Source of the DNA: Saccoglossus kowalevskii
Lineage: Eukaryota; Hemichordata; Enteropneusta; Harrimaniidae
Length of the DNA stretch: 49,928 nt
Reading direction: 5' to 3'
Assembly (NCBI RefSeq): GCF_000003605.2
Contig: NW_003142659.1
Coordinates: forward strand, 1 to 49,928
A program made the translations under genes and the position numbers. Below the pieces are notes generated by a model. That model did no database searches, had not been told where the DNA came from, and saw only the letters and a list, made by a program, of their open reading frames with translations. Positions 35,907 through 47,270 of the stretch are shown here, piece by piece; position 1 is the stretch's first letter, and the number at the start of each line of letters is the position of its first letter.

Positions 35907-38519
35907 ACATCTCAATATGTCTGGTATTATGAACGTGTTACTGGGATTTCACTGTTGGCTTGATGCTGTAAACCTCTCAACTAATGTGTCTGGCATATGA
36001 ACGTGTTACTGGGATTTCACTGTTGGCTTGATGCTGTAAACCTCTCAACTAATGTGTCTCGCATATGAACGTGTTACTGGAATTTCTCTGTTGGCTTGAT
36101 GGCGTAAACGTCTCAACAAATATGTCTGGTATATGAACGTGTTACTGGGATTTCTCTTTTGACTTGATGCTGTAGACGTCTCAACTAATATGTCTGGTAT
36201 ATGAAAGTATTACAGGAATTTCTCTGGTGGTTTGATGCTGTAAACGCCTAAATTAATATGTCTGGTATATGAACGTGTTACTGGGATTTCCCTGTTGGCT
36301 TGATGATGTAAACCTCTCAACTAATATGTCTGGTATATGAACGTGTTACTGGGATTTCTCTGTTGGCTTGATGCTGTAAACGTCTCAACTAATATGTCTG
36401 GCATATGAACGTGTTACTGGGATTTCACTGTTGGCTTGATGCTGTAAACCTCTCAACTAATGTGTCCGGCATATGGACGTGTTACTGGAATTTCTCTGTT
36501 GGCTTGATGCTGTAAACGTCTCAACTAATATGTCTGGTATATGATCATGTTACTGGAATTTCTCTGTTGGCTTGATGTTTTAAACATCTCAATATGTCTG
36601 GTATATGGACGTATTACTGGAATTTCTCTGTTGGCTTGATGCTGTAATCGTCTCAATTAATATGTCTGGTATATGAACGTGTAACTGGAATTTCTCTGTT
36701 GACTTGATGACGTAAACGTCTCAACTAATATGTCTGGTATATTAATGTGTTACTGGAATTTCTCTGTTGACTTGATGCAGTAAACGTCTCAACTAATATG
36801 TCAGGCATATGAACATGTTACTGGAATTTCTCTGTTGGCTTGATGCTGTAAACATCTCAATATGTCTGGTATATGAACGTGTTACTGGGATTTCTCTGTT
36901 GGCTTGATGCTGTAAACCTCTCAACTAATGTGTCTGGCATATGAACGTGTTACTGGGATTTCACTGTTGGCTTGATGCTGTAAACCTCTCAACTAATGTG
37001 TCTCGCATATGAACGTGTTACTGGAATTTCTCTGTTGGCTTGATGGCGTAAACGTCTCAACAAATATGTCTGGTATATGAACGTGTTACTGGGATTTCTC
37101 TTTTGACTTGATGCTGTAGACGTCTCAACTAATATGTCTGATATATGAAAGTATTACAGGAATTTCTCTGGTGGTTTGATGCTGTAAACGCCTAAATTAA
37201 TATGTCTGGTATATGAACGTGTTACTGGAATTTCTCTGTTGACTTGATGCTGTAAACCTTTCAACTAATATGTCTGGTATATGAACGTGTTACTGGAATT
37301 TCTCTGTTGGCTTGATGCTGTAAACGTCTCAACTAATATGTCTGGTATATGAATATGTTACTGGAATTTCTCTGTTGACTTGATGACGTAAACGTCTCAA
37401 CTAATATGTCTGGTATATTAATGTGTTACTGGAATTTCTCTGTTGACTTGATGCTGTATACGTCTCAACTAATATGTCTGGTATATGAACGTGTTACTGG
37501 GATTTCTCTGTTGGCTTGATGCTGTAAACATCTCAACTAATATGTCTGGCATATGAACGTGTTACTGGGATTTCACTGTTGGCTTGATGCTGTAAACCTC
37601 TCAACTAATGTGTCTGGCATATGGACGTGTTACTGGAATTTCTCTGTTGGCTTGATGCTGTAAACGTCTCAACTAATATGTCTGGTATATGATCATGTTA
37701 CTGGAATTTCTCTGTTGGCTTGATGTTTTAAACATCTCAATATGTCTGGTATATGGACGTATTACTGGAATTTCTCTGTTGGCTTGATGCTGTAATCGTC
37801 TCAATTAATATGTCTGGTATATGAACGTGTAACTGGAATTTCTCTGTTGACTTGATGACGTAAACGTCTCAACTAATATGTCTGGTATATTAACGTGTTA
37901 CTGGAATTTCTCTGTTGACTTGATGCAGTAAACGTCTCAACTAATATGTCAGGCATATGAACATGTTACTGGAATTTCTCTGTTGGCTTGATGCTGTAAA
38001 CATCTCAATATGTCTGGTATATGAACGTGTTACTGGGATTTCTCTGTTGGCTTGATGCTGTAAACCTCTCAACTAATGTGTCTGGCATATGAACGTGTTA
38101 CTGGGATTTCACTGTTGGCTTGATGCTGTAAACCTCTCAACTAATGTGTCTCGCATATGAACGTGTTACTGGAATTTCTCTGTTGGCTTGATGGCGTAAA
38201 CGTCTCAACAAATATGTCTGGTATATGAACGTGTTACTGGGATTTCTCTTTTGACTTGATGCTGTAGACGTCTCAACTAATATGTCTGGTATATGAAAGT
38301 ATTACAGGAATTTCTCTGGTGGTTTGATGCTGTAAACGCCTAAATTAATATGTCTGGTATATGAACGTGTTACTGGGATTTCCCTGTTGGCTTGATGATG
38401 TAAACCTCTAAACTAATATGTCTGGTATATGAACGTGTTACTGGGATTTCCCTGTTGGCTTGATGCTGTAAACGTCTCAACTAATATGTCTGGCATATGA
38501 ACGTGTTACTGGGATTTCA
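35907..38519 (+). repeat. Type B segment matching 18.7-22.7 kb and 30.9-32.3 kb
   Basis: GAAAG marks at 36203 and 37147 match 31075 and 32019 at offset 5128, with GTGTCCGGC confirming at 36465. From CCTTTCAAC (37257) to about 38.76 kb the match is 21261-22760 at offset 15996. The segment is thus a third version of the same long block, spliced near 37.2 kb with loss of one 68-bp monomer. Cassettes lie at 36574 and 37722. CCTCTAAACTAATATG near 38405 is a private change. Confidence 0.82.
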
Positions 38520-40751
38520 CTGTTGGCTTGATGCTGTAAACCTCTCAACTAATGTGTCTGGCATATGGACGTGTTACTGGAATTTCTCTGTTGGCTTGAT
38601 GCTGTAAACGTTTCAACTAATATGTCTGGTATATGATCATGTTACTGGAATTTCTCTGTTGGCTTGATGTTTTAAACATCTCAATATGTCTGGTATATGG
38701 ACGTATTACTGGAATTTCTCTGTTGGCTTGATGCTGTAATCGTCTCAATTAATATGTCTGGTATATGAACGTGTAACTGGAATTTCTCTGTTGACTTGAT
38801 GCTGTAAACCTCTCAACTAATATGTCTGGTATATGAACGTGTTATTGGAATTTCTCTACTGACTTGATGCTGCAAACGTCTCAACTAATATGTCTGGTAT
38901 ATGAATATGTTACTGGAATTTCTCTGTTGACTTGATGACGTAAACGTCTCAACTAATATGTCTGGTATATGAACGTGTTACTGGAATTTCTCTGTTGACT
39001 TGGTGCTGTAAACCTCTCAACTAATATGTCTGGTATATGAAGGTGTTATTGGAATTTCTCTGTTGACTTGATGCTGTAAACATCTCAACTGACATGTCTG
39101 GTATATTAACGTGTTACTGGAATTTTTCTGTTGACCTGGTGGTGTAAACGTTTCAACTAATGTGTCTGGTATATGATCATGTTAATGGAATTTCTCTGTT
39201 GGCTGTTGTAATCACCTCAATATGTCTGGTATATGAACGTATTACTGGAATTTCTCTGTTGGCTTGATGCTGTAAACGTCTCAATTAATATGTCTGGTAT
39301 ATGAACGTGTTACTGGAATTTCTCTGTTGACTTGATGCTGTAAACCTCTCAACTAATATGTCTGGTATATGAACGTGTTACTGGAATTTCTCTGTTGGCT
39401 TGATGCTGTAAACGTCTCAACTAATATGTCTGGTATATGATTATGTTACTGGAATTTCTCTGTTGACTTGATGACGTAAACGTCTCAACTAATATGTCTG
39501 GTATAATAATGTGTTACTGGAATTTCTCTGTTGACTTGATGCTGTATACGTCTCAACTAATATGTCTGGTATATGAACGTGTTACTGGGATTTCTCTGTT
39601 GGCTTGATGCTGTAAACATCTCAACTAATATGTCTGGTATATGAACGTGTTACTGGGATTTCTCTGTTGGCTTGATGCTGTAAACATCTCAACTAATATG
39701 TCAGGTATATGAATGTGTTACTGGGATTTCTCTGCTGGCTTGATGCTGTAAACGTCTCAACTAATATGTCTGGTATATGAACGTGTTACTGGGATTTCTC
39801 TGTTGGCTTGATGCTGTAAACGTCTCAACTAATATGTCTGGTATATGAACGTGTTACTGGGATTTCTCTGTTGGCTTGATGCTGTAAACATCTCAACTAA
39901 TATGTCTGGCATATGAACGTGTTACTTGGATTTCTCTGTTGGCTTGATGCTGTAAACATTTCAACTAATATGTCTGGTATATGAATGTGTTACTGGGATT
40001 TCTCTGCTGGCTTGATGCTGTAAACGTCTCAACTAATATGTCTGGTATATGAACGTGTTACTGGGATTTCTCTGTTGGCTTGATGCTGTAAACATCTCAA
40101 CTAATATGTCTGGTATATGAACGTGTTACTGGGATTTCTCTGTTGGCTTGACGCTGTAAACGTCTCAACTAATATGTCTGATATATGAACGTTTTACTGG
40201 AATTTCTCTGTTGACTTGATGGCATAAACGTCTCAACTAATATATCTGGTATATGAACGTATTACTGGAATTTCTCTGTTGGCTTGATGCTGTAAACGTC
40301 TAAATTAATATGCCTGGTATATGAACGTGTTACTGGGATTTCTCTGTTGGCTTGATGCTGTAAACCTCTCAACTAATATGTCTGGTATATGAACGTGTTA
40401 CTGGGATTTCTCTGCTGGCTTGATGCTGTAAACGTCTCAACTAATATGTCTGGTATATGAACGTGTTACTGGGATTTCTCTGTTGGCTTGATGCTGTAAA
40501 CATCTCAACTAATATGTCTGGTATATGAACGTGTTACTGGGATTTCTCTGTTGGCTTGATGCTGTAAACATCTCAACTAATATGTCTGGCATATGAACGT
40601 GTTATTTGGATTTCTCTGTTGGCTTGATGCTGTAAACATCTCAACTAATATGTCTGGTATATGAATGTGTTACTGGGATTTCTCTGCTGGCTTGATGCTG
40701 TAAACGTCTCAACTAATATGTCTGGTATATGAACGTGTTACTGGGATTTCT
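38520..40751 (+). repeat. 2232-bp higher-order unit, copy 1 (33 monomers)
   Basis: The unit combines a type B cassette (38666), TTGGTGCTG modules, the GACCTGGTGG monomer (39133), a 60-mer (39201) and then a type A block from about 39.6 kb. Marks repeat at exactly 2232 bp: GACCTGGTGG and GATCTGGTGG (39133 and 41365), GGCTGTTG (39201 and 41433), CAGGTATATG (39702 and 41934) and GTTACTTGG (39921 and 42153). 2232 is 31 x 68 + 64 + 60. It is the longest regular unit in the window and the only one that contains all three monomer lengths and both subfamilies. Confidence 0.9.
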
Positions 40752-42983
40752 CTGTTGGCTTGATGCTGTAAACCTCTCAACTAATGTGTCTGGCATATGG
40801 ACGTGTTACTGGAAATTCTCTGTTGGCTTGATGCTGTAAACGTCTCAACTAATATGTCTGGTATATGATCATGTTACTGGAATTTCTCTGTTGGCTTGAT
40901 GTTTTAAACATCTCAATATGTCTGGTATATGGACGTATTACTGGAATTTCTCTGTCGGCTTGATGCTGTAATCGTCTCAATTAATATGTCTGGTATATGA
41001 ACGTGTAACTGGAATTTCTCTGTTGACTTGATGCTGTAAACCTCTCAACTAATATGTCTGGTATATGAACGTGTTATTGGAATTTCTCTACTGACTTGAT
41101 GCTGCAAACGTCTCAACTAATATGTCTGGTATATGAATATGTTACAGGAATTTCTCTGTTGACTTGATGACGTAAACGTCTCAACTAATATGTCTGGTAT
41201 ATGAACGTGTTACTGGAATTTCTCTGTTGACTTGGTGCTGTAAACCTCTCAACTAATATGTCTGGTATATGAACGTGTTATTGGAATTTCTCTGTTGACT
41301 TGATGCTGTAAACATCTCAACTGACATGTCTGGTATATTAACGTGTTACTGGAATTTTTCTGTTGATCTGGTGGTGTAAACGTTTCAACTAATGTGTCTG
41401 GTATATGATCATGTTAATGGAATTTCTCTGTTGGCTGTTGTAATCACCTCAATATGTCTGGTATATGAACGTATTACTGGAATTTCTCTGTTGGCTTGAT
41501 GCTGTAAACGTCTCAATTAATATGTCTGGTATATGAACGTGTTACTGGAATTTCTCTGTTGACTTGATGCTGTAAACCTCTCAACTAATATGTCTGGTAT
41601 ATGAACGTGTTACTGGAATTTCTCTGTTGGCTTGATGCTGTAAACGTCTCAACTAATATGTCTGGTATATGAATATGTTACTGGAATTTCTCTGTTGACT
41701 TGATGACGTAAACGTCTCAACTAATATGTCTGGTATATTAATGTGTTACTGGAATTTCTCTGTTGACTTGATGCTGTATACGTCTCAACTAATATGTCTG
41801 GTATATGAACGTGTTACTGGGATTTCTCTGTTGGCTTGATGCTGTAAACATCTCAACTAATATGTCTGGTATATGAACGTGTTACTGGGATTTCTCTGTT
41901 GGCTTGATGCTGTAAACATCTCAACTAATATGTCAGGTATATGAATGTGTTACTGGGATTTCTCTGCTGGCTTGATGCTGTAAACGTCTCAACTAATATG
42001 TCTGGTATATGAACGTGTTACTGGGATTTCTCTGTTGGCTTGATGCTGTAAACGTCTCAACTAATATGTCTGGTATATGAACGTGTTACTGGGATTTCTC
42101 TGTTGGCTTGATGCTGTAAACATCTCAACTAATATGTCTGGCATATGAACGTGTTACTTGGATTTCTCTGTTGGCTTGATGCTGTAAACATCTCAACTAA
42201 TATGTCTGGTATATGAATGTGTTACTGGGATTTCTCTGCTGGCTTGATGCTGTAAACGTCTCAACTAATATGTCTGGTATATGAACGTGTTACTGGGATT
42301 TCTCTGTTGGCTTGATGCTGTAAACATCTCAACTAATATGTCTGGTATATGAACGTGTTACTGGGATTTCTCTGTTGGCTTGACGCTGTAAACGTCTCAA
42401 CTAATATGTCTGATATATGAACGTTTTACTGGAATTTCTCTGTTGACTTGATGGCATAAACGTCTCAACTAATATATCTGGTATATGAACGTATTACTGG
42501 AATTTCTCTGTTGGCTTGATGCTGTAAACGTCTAAATTAATATGCCTGGTATATGAACGTGTTACTGGGATTTCTCTGTTGGCTTGATGCTGTAAACCTC
42601 TCAACTAATATATCTGGTATATGAACGTGTTACTGGGATTTCTCTGCTGGCTTGATGCTGTAAACGTCTCAACTAATATGTCTGGTATATGAACGTGTTA
42701 CTGGGATTTCTCTGTTGGCTTGATGCTGTAAACGTCTCAACTAATATGTCTGGTATATGAACGTGTTACTGGGATTTCTCTGTTGGCTTGATGCTGTAAA
42801 CATCTCAACTAATATGTCTGGCATATGAACGTGTTATTTGGATTTCTCTGTTGGCTTGATGCTGTAAACATCTCAACTAATATGTCTGGTATATGAATGT
42901 GTTACTGGGATTTCTCTGCTGGCTTGATGCTGTAAACGTCTCAACTAATATGTCTGGTATATGAACGTGTTACTGGGATTTCT
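40752..42983 (+). repeat. 2232-bp higher-order unit, copy 2
   Basis: Near-identical to copy 1. Differences I noticed include TACTGGAAATTCTC near 40814, TCTGTCGGC near 40953, GTTACAGGAATTTC near 41144, GTTGATCTGG near 41363 and CAACTAATATATCTGG near 42607. About five to ten differences over 2.2 kb suggest identity above 99%. The junction near 40752 joins a type A TTTCTCTGTTGG monomer to the GTGTCTGGCATATGG start of the cassette. Confidence 0.88.
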
Positions 42984-43530
42984 CTGTTGGCTTGATGCTG
43001 TAAACATCTCAACTACTATGTCTGATATATGAACGTGTTACTGGGATTTCTCTGTTGGCTTGACGCTGTAAACGTCTCAACAAATATGTCTGATATATGA
43101 ACGTGTTACTGGAATTTCTCTGTTGACTTGATGGCATAAACGTCTCAACTAATATATCTGGTATATGAACGTATTACTGGAATTTCTCTGTTGGCTTGAT
43201 GCTGTAAACGTCTAAATTAATATGCCTGGTATATGAACGTGTTACTGGGATTTCTCTGTTGGCTTGATGCTGTAAACCTCTCAACTAATATGTCTGGTAT
43301 ATGAACGTGTTACTGGGATTTCTCTGTTGGCTTGATGCTGTAAACATCTCAACTAATATGTCTGGTATATGAACGTGTTACTGGGATTTCTCTGTTGGCT
43401 TGACGCTGTAAACGTCTCAACTAATATGTCTGATATATGAACGTTTTACTGGAATTTCTCTGTTGACTTGATGGCATAAACGTCTCAACTAATATATCTG
43501 GTATATGAACGTATTACTGGAATTTCTCTG
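42984..43530 (+). repeat. Type A block after the 2232-bp units
   Basis: Two short runs of the GGCTTGACGCTG, CTGATATATG, GATGGCATAAAC, ATATATCTGG series (about 43058-43200 and 43400-43520), separated by CGTCTAAATTAATATGCC and plain monomers. CAACAAATATGTCTGATATATG near 43079 joins a type B-like CAACAAATATG to a type A context, a possible conversion patch. Confidence 0.78.
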
Positions 43531-46500
43531 TTGACTTGATGCTGTAAACGTCTCAACTAATATGTCTGGTATATGATCATGTTACTGGAATTTCTCTGTT
43601 GGCTTGATGTTTTAAACATCTCAATATGTCTGGTATATGACCGTATTACTGGAATTTCTCTGTTGGCTTGATGCTGTAATCGTCTAAATTAATATGTCTG
43701 GTATATGAACGTGTAACTGGAATTTCTCTGTTGGCTTGATGCTGTAAACGTCTCAACTAATATGTCTGGTATATGAACATGTTACTGGAATTTCTCTGTT
43801 GGCTTGATGCTGTAAACGTCTCAATTAATATGTCTGGTATATGAACGTGTTACTGGAAATTCTCTGTTGACTTGGTGCTGTAAACCTCTCAACTAATATG
43901 TCTGGTATATGAACGTGTTATTGGAATTTCTCTGTTGACTTGATGCTGTAAACGTCTCAATTAATATGTCTGGTACATGAACGTGTTACTGGAATTTCTC
44001 TGTTGACTTGGTGCTGTAAACCTCTCAACTAATATGTCTGGTATATGAACGTGTTATTGGAATTTCTCTGTTGACTTGATGCTGTAAACGTCTCAACTAA
44101 TATGTCTGGTATATAAATATGTTACTGGAATTTCTCTGTTGACTTGATGACGTAAACGTCTCAACTAATATGTCTGGTATATTAATGTGTTACTGGAATT
44201 TCTCTGTTGACTTGATGCAGTAAACGTCTCAACTAATATGTCAGGCATATGAACATGTTACTGGAATTTCTCTGTTGGCTTGATGCTGTAAACATCTCAA
44301 TATGTCTGGTATATGAACGTGTTACTGGGATTTCTCTGTTGGCTTGATGCTGTAAACCTCTCAACTAATGTGTCTGGCATATGAACGTGTTACTGGGATT
44401 TCACTGTTGGCTTGATGCTGTAATCCTCTCAACTAATGTGTCTCGCATATGAACGTGTTACTGGAATTTCTCTGTTGGCTTGATGGCGTAAACGTCTCAA
44501 CAAATATGTCTGGTATATGAACGTGTTACTGGGATTTCTCTTTTGACTTGATGCTGTAGACGTCTCAACTAATATGTCTGGTATATGAAAGTATTACAGG
44601 AATTTCTCTGGTGGTTTGATGCTGTAAACGCCTAAATTAATATGTCTGGTATATGAACGTGTTACTGGGATTTCCCAGTTGGCTTGATGCTGTAAACCTC
44701 TCAACTAATATGTCTGGTATATGAACGTGTTACTGGGATTTCTCTGTTGGCTTGATGCTGTAAACGTCTCAACTAATATGTCAGGCATATGAACATGTTA
44801 CTGGAATTTCTCTGTTGGCTTGATGCTGTAAACATCTCAATATGTCTGGTATATGAACGTGTTATTGGAATTTCTCTGTTGACTTGATGCTGTAAACTTC
44901 TCAACTAATATGTCTGGTATATGAACGTGTTATTGGAATTTCTCTATTGGCTTGATGCTGTAAACGTCTCAATTAATATGTCTGGTATATGAACGTGTTA
45001 CTGGAATTTCTCTGTTGACTTGGTGCTGTAAACCTCTCAACTAATATGTCTGGTATATGAACGTGTTATTGGAATTTCTCTGTTGACTTGATGCTGTAAA
45101 CGTCTCAATTAATATGTCTGGTAAATGAACGTGTTACTGGAATTTCTCTGTTGACTTGGTGCTGTAAACCTCTCAACTAATATGTCTGGTATATGAACGT
45201 GTTATTGGAATTTCTCTGTTGACTTGATGCTGTAAACGTCTCAACTAATATGTCTGGTATATGAATATGTTACTGGAATTTCTCTGTTGACTTGATGACG
45301 TAAACGTCTCAATTAATATGTCTGGTAAATGAACGTGTTACTGGAATTTCTCTGTTGACTTGGTGCTGTAAACCTCTCAACAAATATGTCTGGTATATGA
45401 ACGTGTTACTGGGATTTCTCTTTTGACTTGATGCTGTAGACGTCTCAACTAATATGTCTGGTATATGAAAGTATTACAGGAATTTCTCTGGTGGTTTGAT
45501 GCTGTAAACGCCTAAATTAATATGTCTGGTATATGAACGTGTTACTGGGATTTCCCTGTTGGCTTGATGCTGTAAACCTCTCAACTAATATGTCTGGTAT
45601 ATGAACGTGTTACAGGGATTTCTCTGTTGGCTTGATGCTGTAAACGTCTCAACTAATATGTCAGGCATATGAACATGTTACTGGAATTTCTCTGTTGGCT
45701 TGATGCTGTAAACATCTCAATATGTCTGGTATATGAACGTGTTATTGGAATTTCCCTGTTGACTTGATGCTGTAAACGTCTCAATTAATATGTCTGGTAT
45801 ATGAACGTGTTATTGGAATTTCTCTGTTGACTAGATTCTGTAAACGTCTCAATTAATATGTCTGGTATATGAACGTGTTACTGGAATTTCTCTGTTGACT
45901 TGGTGCTGTAAACCTCTCAACTAATATGTCTGGTATATGAATATGTTACTGGAATTTCTCTGTTGACTTGATGACGTAGACGTCTCAACTAATATGTCTG
46001 GTATATGAACGTGTTATTGGAATTTCTCTGTTGACTTGATGCTGTAATCGTCTCAACTAATATGTCTGGTATATGAATATGTTACTGGAATTTCTCTGTT
46101 GACTTGATGACGTAAACGTCTCAACTAATATGTCTGGTATATTAATGTGTTACTGGAATTTCTCTGTTGACTTGATGCAGTAAACGTCTCAACTAATATG
46201 TCAGGCATATGAACATGTTACTGGAATTTCTCTGTTGGCTTGATGCTGTAAACATCTCAATATGTCTGGTATATGAACGTGTTACTGGGATTTCTCTGTT
46301 GGCTTGATGCTGTAAACCTCTCAACTAATGTGTCTGGCATATGAACGTGTTACTGGGATTTCACTGTTGGCTTGATGCTGTAAACCTCTCAACTAATGTG
46401 TCTCGCATATGAACGTGTAACTGGAATTTCTCTGTTGGCTTGATGGCGTAAACGTCTCAACAAATATGTCTGGTATATGAACGTGTTACTGGGATTTCTC

Positions 46501-47270
46501 TTTTGACTTGATGCTGTAGACGTCTCAACTAATATGTCTGGTATATGAAAGTATTACAGGATTTTCTCTGTTGGTTTGATGCTGTAAACGCCTAAATTAA
46601 TATGTCTGGTATATGAACGTGTTACTGGGATTTCCCTGTTGGCTTGATGTTGTAAACCTTTCAACTAATATGTCTGGTATATGAACGTGTTACTGGGATT
46701 TCTCTGTTGGCTTGATGCTGTAAACGTCTCAACTAATATGTCTGGCATATGAACGTGTTACTGGGATTTCACTGTTGGCTTGATGCTGTAAACCTCTCAA
46801 CTAATGTGTCTGGCATATGGACGTGTTACTGGAATTTCTCTGTTGGCTTGATGCTGTAAACGTCTCAACTAATATGTCTGGTATATGATCATGTTACTGG
46901 AATTTCTCTGTTGGCTTGATGTTTTAAACATCTCAATATGTCTGGTATATGGACGTATTACTGGAATTTCTCTGTTGGCTTGATGCTGTAATCGTCTCAA
47001 TTAATATGTCTGGTATATGAACGTGTTATTGGAATTTCTCTATTGACTTGATGCTGTAAACCTCTCAACTAATATGTCTGGTATATGCATATGTTACTGG
47101 AATTTCTCTGTTGACTTGATGACGTAAATGTCTCAACTAATATGTCTGGTATATGAACTTGTTACTGGAATTTCTCTGTTGACTTGATGCTGTATACGTC
47201 TCAACTAATATGTCTGGTATATGAACGTGTTACTGGAATTTCTCTGTTGGCTTGATGCTGTAAACATCTC
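43531..47270 (+). repeat. Right-hand type B block, partly copied from 8.3-10.0 kb
   Basis: GATGCAG (44214) and GAAAG (44587) match 8487 and 8860 at offset 35727. The private pair GGTAAATG (45120 and 45324) matches 9261 and 9465 at offset 35859. GAAAG at 45467 matches 9808 at offset 35659. The offset changes, +132 and -200, equal a gain of two monomers (68 + 64) and a loss of three (68 + 68 + 64). Cassettes at 43606 and 46918 frame the block; the first has TATATGACCGTATTAC. GAAAG marks lie at 44587, 45467 and 46547, not 540 bp apart. TTTCCCAGTTGG near 44672 is a single-copy change. Confidence 0.83.

Larger units (their letters stand above)
10080..47030 (+). repeat. Recurring five-monomer cassette (23 copies)
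   Basis: A fixed series of five monomers recurs across the centre and right. It consists of GTGTCTGGCATATGGACG, then a plain monomer, then TATATGATCATGTTACTGG, then the 64-mer GATGTTTTAAACATCTC followed by TATATGGACGTATTAC, then TGTAATCGTC with GAACGTGTAACTGG. The GATG of the fourth monomer lies at 10179, 12003, 14299, 16394, 17606, 19090, 19562, 21726, 22670, 23142, 24558, 29086, 30298, 31446, 33068, 34012, 35358, 36574, 37722, 38666, 40898, 43606 and 46918. Copies at 17606 and 30298 share the private form GATGTATTAAAC; the one at 10179 reads GATCTTTTAAAC. The cassette always sits in the same context, so it moves by block duplication rather than by itself. The one at 33068 lacks its first monomers. 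Confidence 0.88.

Noticed and set aside
10080-47030. The five-monomer cassette as a transposable element
   Set aside because: There are no terminal inverted repeats, target-site duplications or open frames, and each copy is flanked by the same neighbours, so it travels within larger duplicated blocks.
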